64,000 nt of DNA from assembly GCA_028023455.1 (NCBI GenBank), contig JAQFVV010012394.1, positions 28,473,010 to 28,537,009 on the forward strand, given 5' to 3'. Within the stretch, counting starts at the first letter, position 1; each line of letters starts with the position of its first letter. The notes under the pieces were generated by a model. The model made no database searches and was not told the origin of the DNA. It saw nothing but the letters and a program-made list of their open reading frames with translations. Made by a program: the position numbers and the translations under genes. Shown here in pieces: positions 10,746 to 22,215 of the stretch. This DNA comes from Epiperipatus broadwayi. Taxonomy: Eukaryota > Onychophora > Udeonychophora > Euonychophora > Peripatidae.

Positions 10746-11038
10746 TACTTCCAGTTGATTGTTTTCGATACTCATATATATTACTGTTTCCAAAAATCTA
10801 ATTTCTTAATCATACGTTCAATTTTATCATTAACATTAAAGATCATTATCGACTGTACATATTAACAACTTTACTGTATAATATTATTAATTAAAATAAT
10901 TTTTATGAATTATAGGAAAAAACGTTTCTATATTTTTATGATTTAATTTTTTTTTTTATGTCCGCCATTATTGATTATTTTTCGTGTACCACCAACCAGC
11001 AACTCGCGTACCACAGGTTGGGAAACACTGCTTTAGAA

Positions 11039-11372
11039 TAATTTATTAATTGGAAAAGGCTTGGGATCTAACATTTTTAGATTATTAGTGATTTATTTGT
11101 ATATTTTAACATTTTATATTTAAAAAGTATTCATATTGATTTCTATGAGAATGCAAGAAGTACTTTATCAAATTTTGCAAAATCAACTTTTGTAATTAAA
11201 TATTTATCAAAACAAAGCAATCTTGAATACGGATCAATTAATGAAATTAATTCCTTCAAAAGAAAATAACCAAATTAGATCATTAAAATAAGGTTTTATT
11301 TGTCTTCAATAAAAAGGAATTTAATCCAAAATACGCTCTACTCAAATAATCTGGATATAGTGTAAACAACTT
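11039..11372. other. no recognised feature
   Basis: AT-rich sequence between the hAT element and a SINE. Confidence 0.4.
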
Positions 11373-11504
11373 CATGGGTTTTATATATTTATTTTTTTCA
11401 TGTGTCAAAGCCTCGCCCGGGAAGCGAACTCGCAAATCCGGGATAACTGCTTGTAAGGCAGCTGTGCTGACTACTCGACGACCAACGCTTGACGTGGGTT
11501 TTAT
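11373..11504 (-). mobile_element. SINE-1, copy 2, with target duplication
   Basis: Direct repeats CATGGGTTTTAT (11373-11384) and CGTGGGTTTTAT (11493-11504) flank a minus-strand SINE: tRNA-Gly-like head starting GCGTTGGTCGTCGAG, box B GAGTTCGCTTCCCGG, shared end TTTGACACATG and A tail. The duplication of about 12 bp shows retroposition by a LINE-type enzyme. Confidence 0.8.
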
Positions 11505-12077
11505 TTTGATAGAAAAAAGAAAAAATTCAAACAATGTAAATTTTTAAGTTATAAATTTTTCATTAACATTTGGACTTTAAATTAATCACTATCCGATGTA
11601 TTACAATAATTATGTCTTTTTAAAACTGATATTACAAACTTGAAATTTATTAAGAGATCTACTAGGATATCATTCTTAGTTGAAATATTTTAGAAATTAA
11701 TTTCCGTTTTTACTTTTTTTTTTTAAAAAATATCCATTTATATTAATATTTAATTATTACATGGCAATTAGTCTTGAGTTGTAATTACTTCTAGAGAATT
11801 TATCTTTTAGTAATTTTGATATTTTAATTATGATTATTATGTATTTTGACAGTTTCATGATTAATTTTTTTAATGAAATTATTAATAAATTTTTTAGATA
11901 TATAAAATCAATATTTTGTTTATTTATCTTCTAAATAATGATCTAATCTTTCATCATCTTTATGCAATATATATATTTTTAATAATATTAAGGTAGTGAA
12001 TGTTACAATAATCTGTTTAAATATATATATTAAATTCTTTTGGTTATTAAATCATACTTATATAAAGTTTTAATTGC
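11505..12077. other. no recognised feature
   Basis: Very AT-rich; nothing supported. Confidence 0.4.
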
Positions 12078-12218
12078 AAACTCTATTTCTTTGTCAAGTG
12101 TTGTTAGCCGAGAGGTCAGCGCAGCCGCCTTGCAAGCAAGCAGTTGCAGACGGTTGTTGCGGGTTCACCTCCCAGCAGATGCTATGACATATGAGGAAAA
12201 AAAAAACTATTACTTTCG
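12078..12218 (+). mobile_element. SINE-1, copy 3
   Basis: The head starts near 12093 with GTTAGCCGAGAGGTCAGCGC (box A), box B is GGGTTCACCTCCC, the shared end is TATGACATATGAGG and the A tail is at 12197-12206. Possible degenerate target repeats are AAACTCTATTTCTTTG and AAACTATTACTTTCG. The anticodon-loop region is CTTGCAAGCAAGCAG, longer than in the tRNA-Gly-like copies. Confidence 0.75.
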
Positions 12219-12514
12219 AATTTTTGTGTTTTCATTCATCTGGGTATGGTTTAGTGGAATGGTGGACTCCAGCTGTGACGTTTGTGGTGCTTAAATTTCT
12301 CATAAACAAATTGCGGGAGCCATTCCAGTTTTTTTTGAGATTTCATTATTATTTTGTTTCTGAGGGAAATATTTTAAGTTGGCTGTTATAATTGATTTTA
12401 GTTTTTTATTTTAAAAGTTTTTTTTATTTTTAAAAGTTATATCATTGTTATTGAAGTAATAACGTTATATTAAAATATGAACATATAGTAGTATCTAGAA
12501 TATTGGCTAACATA

Positions 12515-12948
12515 CACAATGTGTACCAGTGAAAAGATAGCTGGTTCTCCAAACTCCCTGCAACACCATCTCTAAATCATGCATGTGTTAAATATTGATG
12601 TCATTAAGGCTATTTATCGCAAAAATGTTAAGATGCTGTGATGTCTGGATCAGGAATTATGGCATGAAATATAACAGATGTTTTTTTATGCATCAAAAAA
12701 TCTTACAAAAGTTGAAAACATTGTTGCGACTCTGTTATCTAGTTGATTAATGTTGTAATTACTAATATGTGTGTTTTTGTGAAATATTATATTTCAACTA
12801 ACCATTCAGACATAGTAGCACCTTAAAAGTTTTGTGGTAAAATAACTATGCTATTTTGCTATGTAACACGTTGATCCAACAAAGGTGGTATTATAGACAG
12901 TTTGAAGAGAGGACCAGTCACTATTCACCTTTTAATTAGGACATACTG
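12515..12948 (+). mobile_element. mariner-like MITE/remnant
   Basis: The left end CACAATGTGTACCAGTG and the right end read inward, CAGTATGTCCTAATTA, are related and followed by matching inner blocks (CTGGTTCTCCAAACTCCCTG against ACTGGTCCTCTCTTCAAACT). TA dinucleotides flank both ends (12513-12514 and 12949-12950). The family is shared with 30992-31503 and 18225-18770, where a mariner transposase N-terminus is readable. This copy of 434 bp has lost it. Confidence 0.6.
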
Positions 12949-12950
12949 TA

Positions 12951-13815
12951 CAAATAGTCTTGTGGTTAATGTGGGCATCAATTATGTAGTGATTTGTTTT
13001 TCTTATTTTATTTAATATATATTTTTGGTCTAATGTATCCACTCTTGTATGGGCAATGTCAAAGTTGGATTAAAATTATCCAGGTTTTTTATGCATTATT
13101 TATCCTTAATTATAGCTATTTGCTAAAATAATACAAAAATCATTGAAATAGATGCGTTTCTTTTTGAGTTGTAAGGAAACTGGATTAATTTATTTTTTAT
13201 ATATGGATATGTGCACAGAATGTTAAAAAAAAAAAATCTGGGTTTATGTAACTATTGTTTGGAAGTTCATAAGAATTCAAGTACTGAAATGACAGAAACA
13301 AATCGTAATTAATGAATCTTCAACTTTAGCCTGCCATTTCATGCTACATCAAAGCATCCAAGGATATATAAAGTATAGTGAGAGGATTTGTATTTATGTT
13401 ACTGAGCAATGTTTATTTTAATTTTAGAAATAACAAAACATAAGTGAATGTATCTTTAAAGTCACAAGTCAGTATTTTAGACTACTTGAGACATTACTTG
13501 TTGAAAGGAATCATTTGTATGGTTTTAGGCAAACCTTAGCTTTAATTCAAAACTATATTTTCTGCAGACTTTATTTGGAAGAGTTTTTTTTTCTTCTTTT
13601 TGTGTGTGAAGTGTGTGTGTGTATGTTGCTGTTTTCTTTTTTTTTGAAGTTTGTGAGTGAGAACAATCAATCATTTTTGTTTTTGGTTGTTTTTTTCTGT
13701 TTTTTTATATCTTTTTCTTCAATTTATGATTTTTTTTTTACTTTATAACACTCAAATAACCCAAATTTCTTATATGGATTGGGGTTTGAAAATGGGAATT
13801 TTAAAAAAAAAATTT
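12951..13815. other. no recognised feature
   Basis: T-rich plus strand around 13580-13740; hydrophobic short frames here simply reflect poly-T. Confidence 0.4.
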
Positions 13816-14120
13816 TCTCCCACCCCCCCCCCCTCAAAAAAAATCATAAAAATTCACATTAATTAGAATAAATTTAATTAATAAAATTAATAAAAGAAGA
13901 GAAAAGATGGTAGATTATTAAATTAAAATATATTAAAAAAAAAAAAATAAAAAAAAATACTATATTTTTTAATTTTATATTATAATTTTTAATTTTGTTT
14001 TTATTTTTTTTTTTTTTTTTATTTTTTTATTTTTTTTTTTTTTTATTTTTTTTTTTTTATATTTATTTTAATAAATCTATATTTTTTTTAAAAATAAAAA
14101 AAATATAAAAAAATTAATAA
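13816..14120. repeat. low-complexity A/T tracts with a C10 run
   Basis: The stretch holds a C-run (13824-13833, interrupted by one base) and then nearly pure A and T runs up to 14120. It has no information for a gene. Confidence 0.85.
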
Positions 14121-14488
14121 AAATTAATAATTGTATTTGAAACCTTAGCTTTTTTGTCTTTTAAAATTACCTATTCATTGCTAAAAAGTGTTTGTGGTGA
14201 TAAAAAAGTAACTGGACAAATTGTTTAGTATTTAATATTTTTTCCTATTGTAATATCAATAATTTAACATTAGGGATGCTTTCTGATAAAGGAAGGGAAT
14301 TATATGGCGTAAATTTCAAAATTATATGCTGAAGGAAAAAAGAAACCCATTAAAATTAATCCATTGGTTTTTAAGTTCTAAAAGAGCAGCCAGAATTTAT
14401 ATATTTAAAGATGTGTACCAACTGCTTAAGAATAGGTGCAAATTAAGAATAATCATTGGTGTTGGTTTGGTTGTTCACGTGGAAAGAA

Positions 14489-14588
14489 TTTTTTTTTTTC
14501 ATGTGTCATAGCATGGCCGGGACGCGAACCCACACCCGTCTGCAACCAACTACTTGCTTGCAAGGCGAGTGCGATGACCTCTCGGCTA
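14489..14588 (-). mobile_element. SINE-1, copy 4, truncated head
   Basis: T tract 14489-14499, then on the minus strand the usual SINE-1 body (box B GGGTTCGCGTCCCGGCC). The 5' end stops at TAGCCGAGAGGTC, lacking the first ~10 bases found in other copies. Confidence 0.72.
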
Positions 14589-15086
14589 TTAAAAGTCATA
14601 TTTTTGCAGCAATGGATGAACCTTATTTATTTGTTTAAAATTTAAAAAAAAATAAAATGAAAATAGAAGTTAAATTCATGTTAAAAATGTGCAAATTACT
14701 TTATTCCAAAAATATGCAAGATGAAATAAAATATTTGGGAGAAGATAGTAAATTTCAGTTAAGTATAAGAATAATCAGTGATAGATTATGTATTTGGAAA
14801 GTCAGAGACAATGCGACTGAATTCTACTATTCTACTAATAAATGTTCATTGTTGTTCTTAAAAAAAAAAAAAACATTTTTTAAGCATGGTAAGAATCTTA
14901 TTTATTTTCTTCCTAAAAAAAAAAAAAGCTCAAAAAAGACATGAAAATTTAACTCCTTTTCCAGTTGACTCTTCTGTACTGACATATAATTTCTTCACTC
15001 TCTTCATTGGGCGTTTTTGGTTAATTATCCATTTTTAGGGGTATTGAAGTATTTGTTTTTTGTGTCTCCGAATTATTTTATCGAAT
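14589..15086. other. no recognised feature
   Basis: AT-rich sequence. A 95-codon frame at 14657-14944 is lysine-rich because of poly-A and has no recognisable motif. Confidence 0.4.
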
Positions 15087-15222
15087 ATGTAATACTTGTT
15101 TTTTTTTTTTTCATGTGTCATATCATCAGCCGGGAAGCGAACCTGCTAACCTGGGACAACTGCTTGGAAAGCAGCTGTTGCTTGACCTCTCGACCACCAA
15201 TGCTTGACATGTATTACTTGTT
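15087..15222 (-). mobile_element. SINE-1, copy 5, with 14-bp target duplication
   Basis: ATGTAATACTTGTT (15087-15100) and ATGTATTACTTGTT (15209-15222) flank the minus-strand SINE, one mismatch in 14. The head keeps a tRNA-Gly-like anticodon loop (CTTTCCAAGC). The tail is a T tract of about 12 on the plus strand. Confidence 0.82.
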
Positions 15223-17364
15223 AAGTTTAAAAAAATATTAAAAAAGCAAATATAAATTTATTTTAGCTTTAAAAAAATAATTTTTTTATAAATGCCTTCA
15301 AGATTCTTAATCCGCCCCCCCTCCCCAAAAAAAAAAAATAATACGATAAAAGTTTACATAGAAGATAATAGTTTATAAAATTTTTAAAAATTGATTCTTG
15401 ATTGTTTACATAGGAAATATGACTAATTGAAAATGCAGCTAGTAGGCAATAATTAATATAGCTCATGCCCTGTATGATACATGGCATATTTTTTTGGTTC
15501 TGTGACTATTCTCCCAGGTAAGGCTAGAAAATTAAATAGCGTGAAATGTCCAAGATCTATCCTATATGTGAACTAAAACTCCATTAAAATTGATATATTA
15601 TTTCCTGAATTGTAAAAAGTTCAGAAAGATAAATCTTCAATGAATGTCTTGTCCTGGTAGAAATTCAGCTGCTTCAAGCTTGTTAAGTTTGTGTTGTAAA
15701 ATTAAGATCGTTTCTCAATCATGGTTACAGCCATACCATCTTAAGAAAAAAACAACATTAATGTACTACTTGTCTGTCTCTTTTTGAAATTATAACTAAG
15801 TGAATTATTTTACAATATATATACCAAATAGTGTTACTTTTAAATGACAAACTCTACAGTAGTGTCAGAAAACTTGAAATTATTGATTTATTCAAATATA
15901 GAAATGTCCTCATAAACTACCATGCATATAATGTAATTATTGAATGTAGAAGCCATCCAGGAATTTTTCATCACTGTGTTTAAAGTACATTTACTGCAAT
16001 GTTGCACATATGCTTTTTTAAATTAAATTGTACTTGTATACAAGGTTGTGTGTGTATATTTATATTTACATATCTGTTAGTATAAAAGCATGCTTATAAA
16101 TAATATTTTATTGATTTGTATATTATTTCCATAATTGATATGGAGGCAGACCAGTGCTTAATCAAATATTTTCTGTTATTTTTTGGGATGCATCCAATAT
16201 ACAGAAGTATTTATTCTAATTATTGTCAAGTTTTTTTAACTAATTATATTTTTTATTCTCAAACATCATTTCACACTTTATTGACCTCATAGTTTTTAGA
16301 ACATGAAGCATTATCATTGCATTATGGGAATTAAATCTTAATATTGTTTTATTTCCCCTTTTAAATACAGTACTTACAATTTTTATTATTCCTGTTGTTG
16401 AAATGCATATGTGATAATAACTGAAGATAGTAAAGTCCTAATTTTATAAAGGAAAACTGTCTCAGATTATGTTAATCTTGAAAAATATTTTCAGCAACCC
16501 ACATGCAGTTTAAAAGAACTGCATAATCGAGCATAGAATGTAAAATGACTCATTTGTGTTTTGAACAATTTCCTTACTTGGGCAAAATGATTGTTATGAC
16601 TCATGTATTTTGAAATATTTTTTTTTCCCCAGTTGAACAAATTGTCCAATCAGATGTATATTTGTTGGGAATTTTGTAATTAGAGAATTTACAACTCTTA
16701 ACTGATGCTTAAGCATTTTGATTACTTTAAACATAAGTGTTGCAAAATATTTGATCTTTTGTTAGTAAACCACATTTAAAAAAATCACATAGTAGTAATA
16801 ATAATCAAACGATGCATTACTCAGGAGTTCATAGAAAGGTTGAATTTCTAATGTGACAATTGTAATTTAATATATGGATCTTTAGGGTTCATAAGAAGTT
16901 AAAACACTAGATTTGACAGTGCTGGAGTTCCAATCCAGAGACTTTGAGCTCTAGAGCATGCCATGAAACCATGAAGTTGAATCAAACAATAAACATGATA
17001 TGCAATAATTTATAGAAAATATTTATTTTTTTATATTAATAAATAAACATATAACATTTCTATCTCATATTGAAATGATTAGCTCATAGATCTGTCTTGG
17101 GTCTGAATTAGGTGAAATAGGAATTGTTTTGGGTCATAAGCCATTTAGTTACATTGTCAGTAAATGGATACCTATTATTAGAAGGTAAAGGTCCCCGGAT
17201 AGTCTAATTTGATTACATGATTACTGGTATATAACATGAGACAACTGTCATGGCTAGTTGGGAGATATCATACTTATGTAGTAATTGGTGGAGGGGGTAT
17301 CTTTCTAAAATAATTTTACAGCTGACACTAATTAAAAATGACATATTTTTTTGTTTATTTGGAA
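15223..17364. other. long stretch without recognised feature
   Basis: I find a C6TC4 motif at 15314-15326 flanked by A and T runs, and a possible tRNA-derived SINE-2 trace at 16890-16960. No coding frame, inverted repeat or tandem array of note. Confidence 0.4.
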
Positions 17365-17877
17365 CATTTGTTCACTTTAATAATTTTTATTAGTCATTCA
17401 TTAAACTAGAAATTATTAATTAAATGAATATTTCTGCAGTATAATTTCTACTACTTCATTCTCACACAAGGTAGGAACTGGTGTAGTAAAAAATGCACTA
17501 CAAAAATATTCATTTAATGAATAATTTCTAGTCTAATGAATGACTAATAAAAATTATTAATATACTTCCATCAATTGATTTGTGTCAAAATTATGAGGAC
17601 AGTAATTTTGACACATCAATTAAACTGTGCTATTTCCATATCTGTATATACAGAAGAATGATAAATATATATGTAGGAGAATGTGATCTAGGCCAACTGA
17701 TGAGTGCTGGTTCAGCATGAAATATACTTCTTGGAGATCATACATCTTTTTCACATGTCTTTGGTCATATGTTTATGATTACGCAAGGTGTTAAAAGTGG
17801 ATAGAAACAAGTCTCGCCGATATCTGAGAGTGGTGTAGTGAAAATTACGCTACAGAAATATTCATTTGTTCACTTTA
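17365..17877 (+). mobile_element. HHR retroelement family B, copy B1, 15-bp target duplication
   Basis: CATTTGTTCACTTTA occurs perfectly at 17365-17379 and 17863-17877. Inside, 17380-17455 is an inverted 5' segment (TTATTAGTCATTCATTAAAC...) whose reverse complement follows at 17490-17565. The forward part begins with the 3' end of a unit (GTGTAGTAAAAAATGCACTAC) and continues into a full unit with the ribozyme at 17693-17734, ending GCTACAGAAATATT. This is the layout of copy A1 although the sequences are unrelated, so two families share a mode of propagation. Confidence 0.75.
17693..17734 (+). ncRNA. hammerhead ribozyme (family B), stem III decayed
   Basis: Stem I is CCAA/UUGG; core CUGAUGA; stem II is UGCUG, loop GUU, CAGCA, opened by a G-U pair; then GAAA. 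Stem III (AUAUACUUC) keeps only its first pair, so cleavage may be impaired compared with the copy at 19360. Confidence 0.65.
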
Positions 17878-18224
17878 TTTTTTATCTTTGAAATAAAGAA
17901 TTATCAATAAATAATGACAATATTAAAGTCAGAGTGATTCTTATATAGGCTTAAAAAACAGAACACACATTGAAGCAATCATAGAGCACAACTTAAAGGA
18001 ATTGACCCAAATAACCAATTAAATTTATTAGTATATATAAATACGTTTTTTTTACCTCAATAGTCATTTAATTTATTCTTTTATGAGCACTACACAGTAA
18101 TTTTTAAATATTTTATGTTATGTGGTAGAAAGTATTTAAATGAAATATGATTTCAAATACTACCTATCTTAAATTATTCACAGGAAATTTGATGATATCG
18201 ATGAAATGAGAACTAAAAAATAAT
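17878..18224. other. no recognised feature
   Basis: AT-rich DNA between the HHR element and a mariner remnant. Confidence 0.4.
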
Positions 18225-18770
18225 GTGGTTCAATAAAAAGGTGACTGGTGTCTGGCCTATCTTCATGTTATTTGCAGTCTCATCTCTGAATTAAGCCGTA
18301 TGTTATTATAGTTCATCTATTTGCCAACATTTTTTTAAGGCAGTAGCTTATCTGAATCATGCGGAACAACATGAAATGTGACTGTATCATATCTTAACTC
18401 ATAGTGGAATAATATGTTAAAATTAAATTGGGAAAAACTTACCGAAACATTTGAAATGATTCAAACTGTATGGCAGAGAAGCCATGAATAGCGAAAATGT
18501 TTTCAAGTGGTTTTCAAGATTTCTTGTTGGTAGAGAGAGCATTGAAGATAATGAGTGAAGTTATGAAACGTACTGTCCTAGTTCATATTATAACTCGTAA
18601 TCCATATATGCTAGTATTTGAAATTTTTTACAGATAATAATTAAACTATGTTGTATTCACAGGGCATACACCTAATTCAGAGATAGAAGTGCAGGCAGCT
18701 TAGAGAAATAATGTCACCTTTTCATTGGTTGATGCTGTGCCTATGTTCGTTTTTTGAATATTATGTCAGA
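18225..18770 (+). mobile_element. mariner-like element remnant with transposase N-terminus
   Basis: Around 18428-18560 the plus strand translates, with a stop and shifts, to 'LTETFEMIQTVWQ', 'EAMNSENVFKWFSRF', 'LVGRESIEDNE'. This is the N-terminal HTH domain of mariner transposases (pattern 'ATETFEML..AYG...MSR...YEWF.RFK.GRES.EDD.RSGRP'). Outer blocks (ACTGGTGTCTGGCC near 18242 and the inverted CAGGCAGCTTAGAGA near 18693) correspond to the terminal repeats of 30992-31503. The catalytic domain is deleted. Confidence 0.7.
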
Positions 18771-19289
18771 TATTAATTTTTTCAGCAGTTCTATCTGGGG
18801 ATTTCAAAGTTTCTAATGAAGCAATCAGAAAATAGAAACCAAATTTCTTCCATTGCTAAGATATTAAATAGATAGTAACTCAAAACAATGTAAACATCAG
18901 GAGTGAAATTAAGCCTTTAAGCAGTTCTGGAAAATTTAGTACTAGGCAATATGGTATTTATTGTATTTGGTTTGAGTATATCTTTATGCATATTGCAATA
19001 TTTATATTAGAAATATAATTATCTCCTTATATTTAATATCGTCTATTCACTACAGATAAATTAATAAAACAATTTTTTTATTAACTATTTGCACAAATAA
19101 AGAATAAACTCTATTAATGGTTTTAATTATTTTGATGTAAGGGCAGGGCATCTTCATTACCTTTTTGCACTTGTTGAATATTAGGCTGTATTTACTAGAT
19201 TGAGTAAGTATGGATTGACTAAAATTTTATGGATTTTTTTTTAAATTTTACATTACCCATGATCTAAGCATTTATAATATAAGTGAACA
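18771..19289. other. no recognised feature
   Basis: AT-rich DNA; nothing supported. Confidence 0.4.
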
Positions 19290-19600
19290 CTTATTTACTG
19301 ATCAATATAGGATAAATAACTGAACAATGATAAAGATATGTGTAAGAGATTTTGTCTGGCCAACTGATGAGTGCTGGTTCAGCATGAAATGTGTATCTTG
19401 GGAATCAGATATTTGTTATATCTTTGGTCATGTGTTTATGATTACATTCATGTACTAGGTGTTAAAGCAGATAGAAAACAGTTCCTAGTTTGCTCGAGAG
19501 TGGTGTATTGAAAATTACACTACAGAAATATTATTCATTATTGAATTATCTCTAGTCTAATGAATGATTAATTAAAATTATTTAGATAATTGGATTATGT
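19290..19600 (+). mobile_element. HHR retroelement family B, copy B2
   Basis: Shares with B1 the sequence around the ribozyme, the downstream TTTGGTCATGTGTTTATGAT block, the TGAAAATTACACTACAGAAA block, and then runs on into the start of a second unit (TCTAGTCTAATGAATGATTA), i.e. it is head-to-tail. The left boundary and target duplication were not resolved. Confidence 0.65.
19360..19401 (+). ncRNA. type I hammerhead ribozyme (family B), intact core
   Basis: Stem I CCAA/UUGG; CUGAUGA; stem II UGCUG-GUU-CAGCA with a G-U at its base; GAAA; stem III of two pairs (AU/AU) with loop GUGU; cleavage triplet AUC before UUGG. All catalytic core residues (C3, G5, A6, G8, A9, G12, A13, A14) are present. 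Two-pair stem III is the small metazoan form. Confidence 0.78.
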
Positions 19601-21932
19601 GAAAAAAATCTTGAGCGTATGCAAAAAATTGCTAGTTTGGTATTCCATGGTTAAACATCAGAGTATGAACCTGGTAGACTAAATTACTTCTTTGAGGTCT
19701 TAATGCAAATAATTAGTTTTATGCTTTGATTTGATTAATTTTAATTTCACATATTTTTGACTGCAATCAATCATTTGCAAGTCAATGGTGATTTAAATAA
19801 TTACTAATTATTTTTTAGTTTGATTCATATTAAAAGAATAAAATCAAACTTCTAAAGTAGTTGGAAAGAATTCTGATGTAATTTCAAGTTAATTAATTTA
19901 TAATTTTATCAAAATTTCTTGATGAAGTGGTCATTTAATAGTGATGCATATATAGAATAAAAAACCTCATGTAAAAGATCTTCTCTGTGAATTGTTCATT
20001 CATACAACAAATATATAATTATGTTTTCAATTACAGGGGTATTTTTTTTTCCAGGTTGTAATATTTATGATTCAAGAAGTGATGATATCTCATTTTATAA
20101 TTCTATCCTGTTTTTTTAATCATATGCTTTATTTTCTAGTTTTTTTTTATTTAAATCTTCTTTAGACTTGATAGAGAATTTTACAATCAGCAGTTTTTAA
20201 GTCTTAGATTTTTTATTTTTTTATATAAATAAAAAAAACCCCCAAACAAACCCCATCGCATTGAAATAATTTCTAGATTTGTTTAACATATTATTTTTGT
20301 TGATATTTTATATTTTAGCACAAACAGATATTTCTTATTTTTCCCTCAAAATGCCAAAAAAATTTTAATAGTTAAATTATCACTTTATAACAGTAAAATA
20401 AAAATATAAAATGGTTTGAAGTTTATTTTATTAACTTTGGATTACAAGCATGAAATTTCCTGCACTTATAACTTTAGCCCGCTCATTTTCATTAAATACA
20501 ATGAAACTATAGGATGCCATGCATCAATATTCATTAGTTCAATTATACACTATCCAACAAAATAAAAGAGAATGTAAATAAATAAAAAAAATCGTAAAAT
20601 TTGTAAATTTAATAAATTTTATATGGTCGCACCCATATTTCCATCTCAGAGCACTGCATGTGATTGCATTAACATTTCTTTGGGTACATTGAAAGCACAT
20701 ATATTTTATGTTTCCCTTGTTTTATATATTTTGTATAATAAGATATTTTCTAAGCATAAAGCTAAAAATTTTATAATTTTAAAGAAAATTTGTAAAAATA
20801 TTTTTGAAGTGATAAAATGAAAGTTATCATTTTAATTTAAGCAATGGCAGAAAAAGTGAATTAAGATGTTCTTGTATCACATTAGAAAACTTAAAATCTA
20901 AAGAGTTTAGCAGAGAATTTGAAATGAGCATTCCAAAGCCAATATGAGTTTAATAATATCAAAAGAACTAAAAAGGCCATAAGTAAGATTGCTATTACCT
21001 TTCCACAGTAGAAAAAAGTTACGGAAGAAAAATGAATATTATTCTGAGCAATTCCAATGAAAATTTACTATTTTGCTATTCATTTCATTTAAAAATAATT
21101 AAAGCTGTAGTACAATAAATTTTTAATTATTTTTATTTGTTTACATGACTGAAAATGAGTGAACATACACAGTAAATATATCTATAAATGTGCTCCTTCA
21201 CTTTATTATTAATAACTAGATTATTTCTTTTTACATTTTTTTACTAACATATATACATAAAGAAGTATGTTACATATATTTGCATGTTGAATATTTCTAT
21301 GTATGTGTAGTTCAGCAAACAGTAGCTATTCTTTTGAATTAAAGCATATCAATAAAATTTGAAGTTTTATGTACGATGTATTATGATATATGCTATGGCA
21401 CTTGGAGCAAAATTCAATGGATATTACTGTACATAAATGATTATTATCAATCATTTATTTATTAGGTTAAATATTATCATACCATTCATTACTCAGATAT
21501 GAACTTTAAACTCTGTTAAAGATTAATTTAAATGCTTAGTAATAGTTATTAATATATTCTAATGATTTTAATGAGCATAGAATAATTTTACAGCACCTCA
21601 CATATGTAACTGTTATGAATATAAAGCTATTCATGGGACAAACATCTAAATATGTTACTAATATAATTTGAAAATTAGACTCCCCAAAAATCATTTAAAT
21701 AAACTCGGAAGTATTGTCCAATTTTTGTTATATCAAAAAGGTGTTATTTGAAAATTTGGTTAAATGTTTTTTAGGGATCTAACTTGTTTATCTTAGTGAT
21801 GTATTTGGGATTGTTTGTTCCATATATAGGTTTGTTAATATATTGTCTAAAATGGATAATATCAAAGATGTGAGTGCAATAATATTCACATTTATTATTA
21901 AAATTGAGATTTGATATTGATAAATACTAAAC
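19601..21932. other. long stretch without recognised feature
   Basis: Extremely AT-rich. Short frames at 20623-20820 and 21788-21982 are lysine/isoleucine-rich and show no family pattern. Confidence 0.4.
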
Positions 21933-22130
21933 AAATATGAAACATAAACAAAGCAAAGCAAAACTCCATATAGTAGTGCCACCTGTGCTAAACAGAGTAA
22001 TCAATGGATACTCTGTTTAGCACAGGTGGCACTACTATATGGAGTTTTGCTTTGCTTTGTTTATAAACAATTATGTGCTAGTATTGGAGATGTGATCATG
22101 TGATGCTTGCTGGTTTAAAATATGAAACAT
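21933..22130 (+). mobile_element. foldback derivative of HHR family A, 13-bp target duplication
   Basis: AAATATGAAACAT is perfectly repeated at 21933-21945 and 22118-22130. The element (21946-22117) has near-perfect arms of about 60 bp (core CTCCATATAGTAGTGCCACC) around the loop GTAATCAATGGATAC, then a unique right tail ending GTGATCATGTGATG. Arms and tail equal the 3' end of family A (compare TAGTGCCAC and GATCATGTGATG at 53033-53164), so this is a strongly 5'-truncated, 5'-inverted copy. It sits inside a family B remnant (22131-22215). Confidence 0.8.
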
Positions 22131-22215
22131 CTTAGCCTGAATCAACCAAAGAGTGCTGGCTCATTGTAAAATGCATTTTGGGTTTTATTTATCTTTTTCA
22201 GGCATCTTTATTCAA
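22131..22215 (+). repeat. decayed HHR family B piece
   Basis: CAACCAAAGAGTGCTGGCTC followed by TGTAAAATGCATTTTGGG lines up with the family B ribozyme, but the core is mutated (CUGAUGA reads CCAAAGA; GAAA reads UAAA), so it cannot cleave. Confidence 0.5.

Larger units (their letters stand above)
9415..11038 (-). mobile_element. hAT transposon with decayed transposase
   Basis: Ends CAGTGTTTCCCAACC (9423) and GGTTGGGAAACACTG (to 11030) are perfect 15-bp inverted repeats. The 8-bp flanks TTTTATAA (9415-9422) and CTTTAGAA (11031-11038) match at 6 of 8. Subterminal TACCAC motifs are repeated at both ends. The element is 1608 bp and contains the C-terminal part of a transposase on the minus strand (10240-10745), interrupted by frameshifts, so it is an internally deleted derivative. 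Confidence 0.88.

Noticed and set aside
16620-16690. Possible exon after a T-rich tract and CCCCAG acceptor
   Set aside because: The following frame is short and shows no protein family pattern; acceptor-like tracts are common in T-rich DNA.
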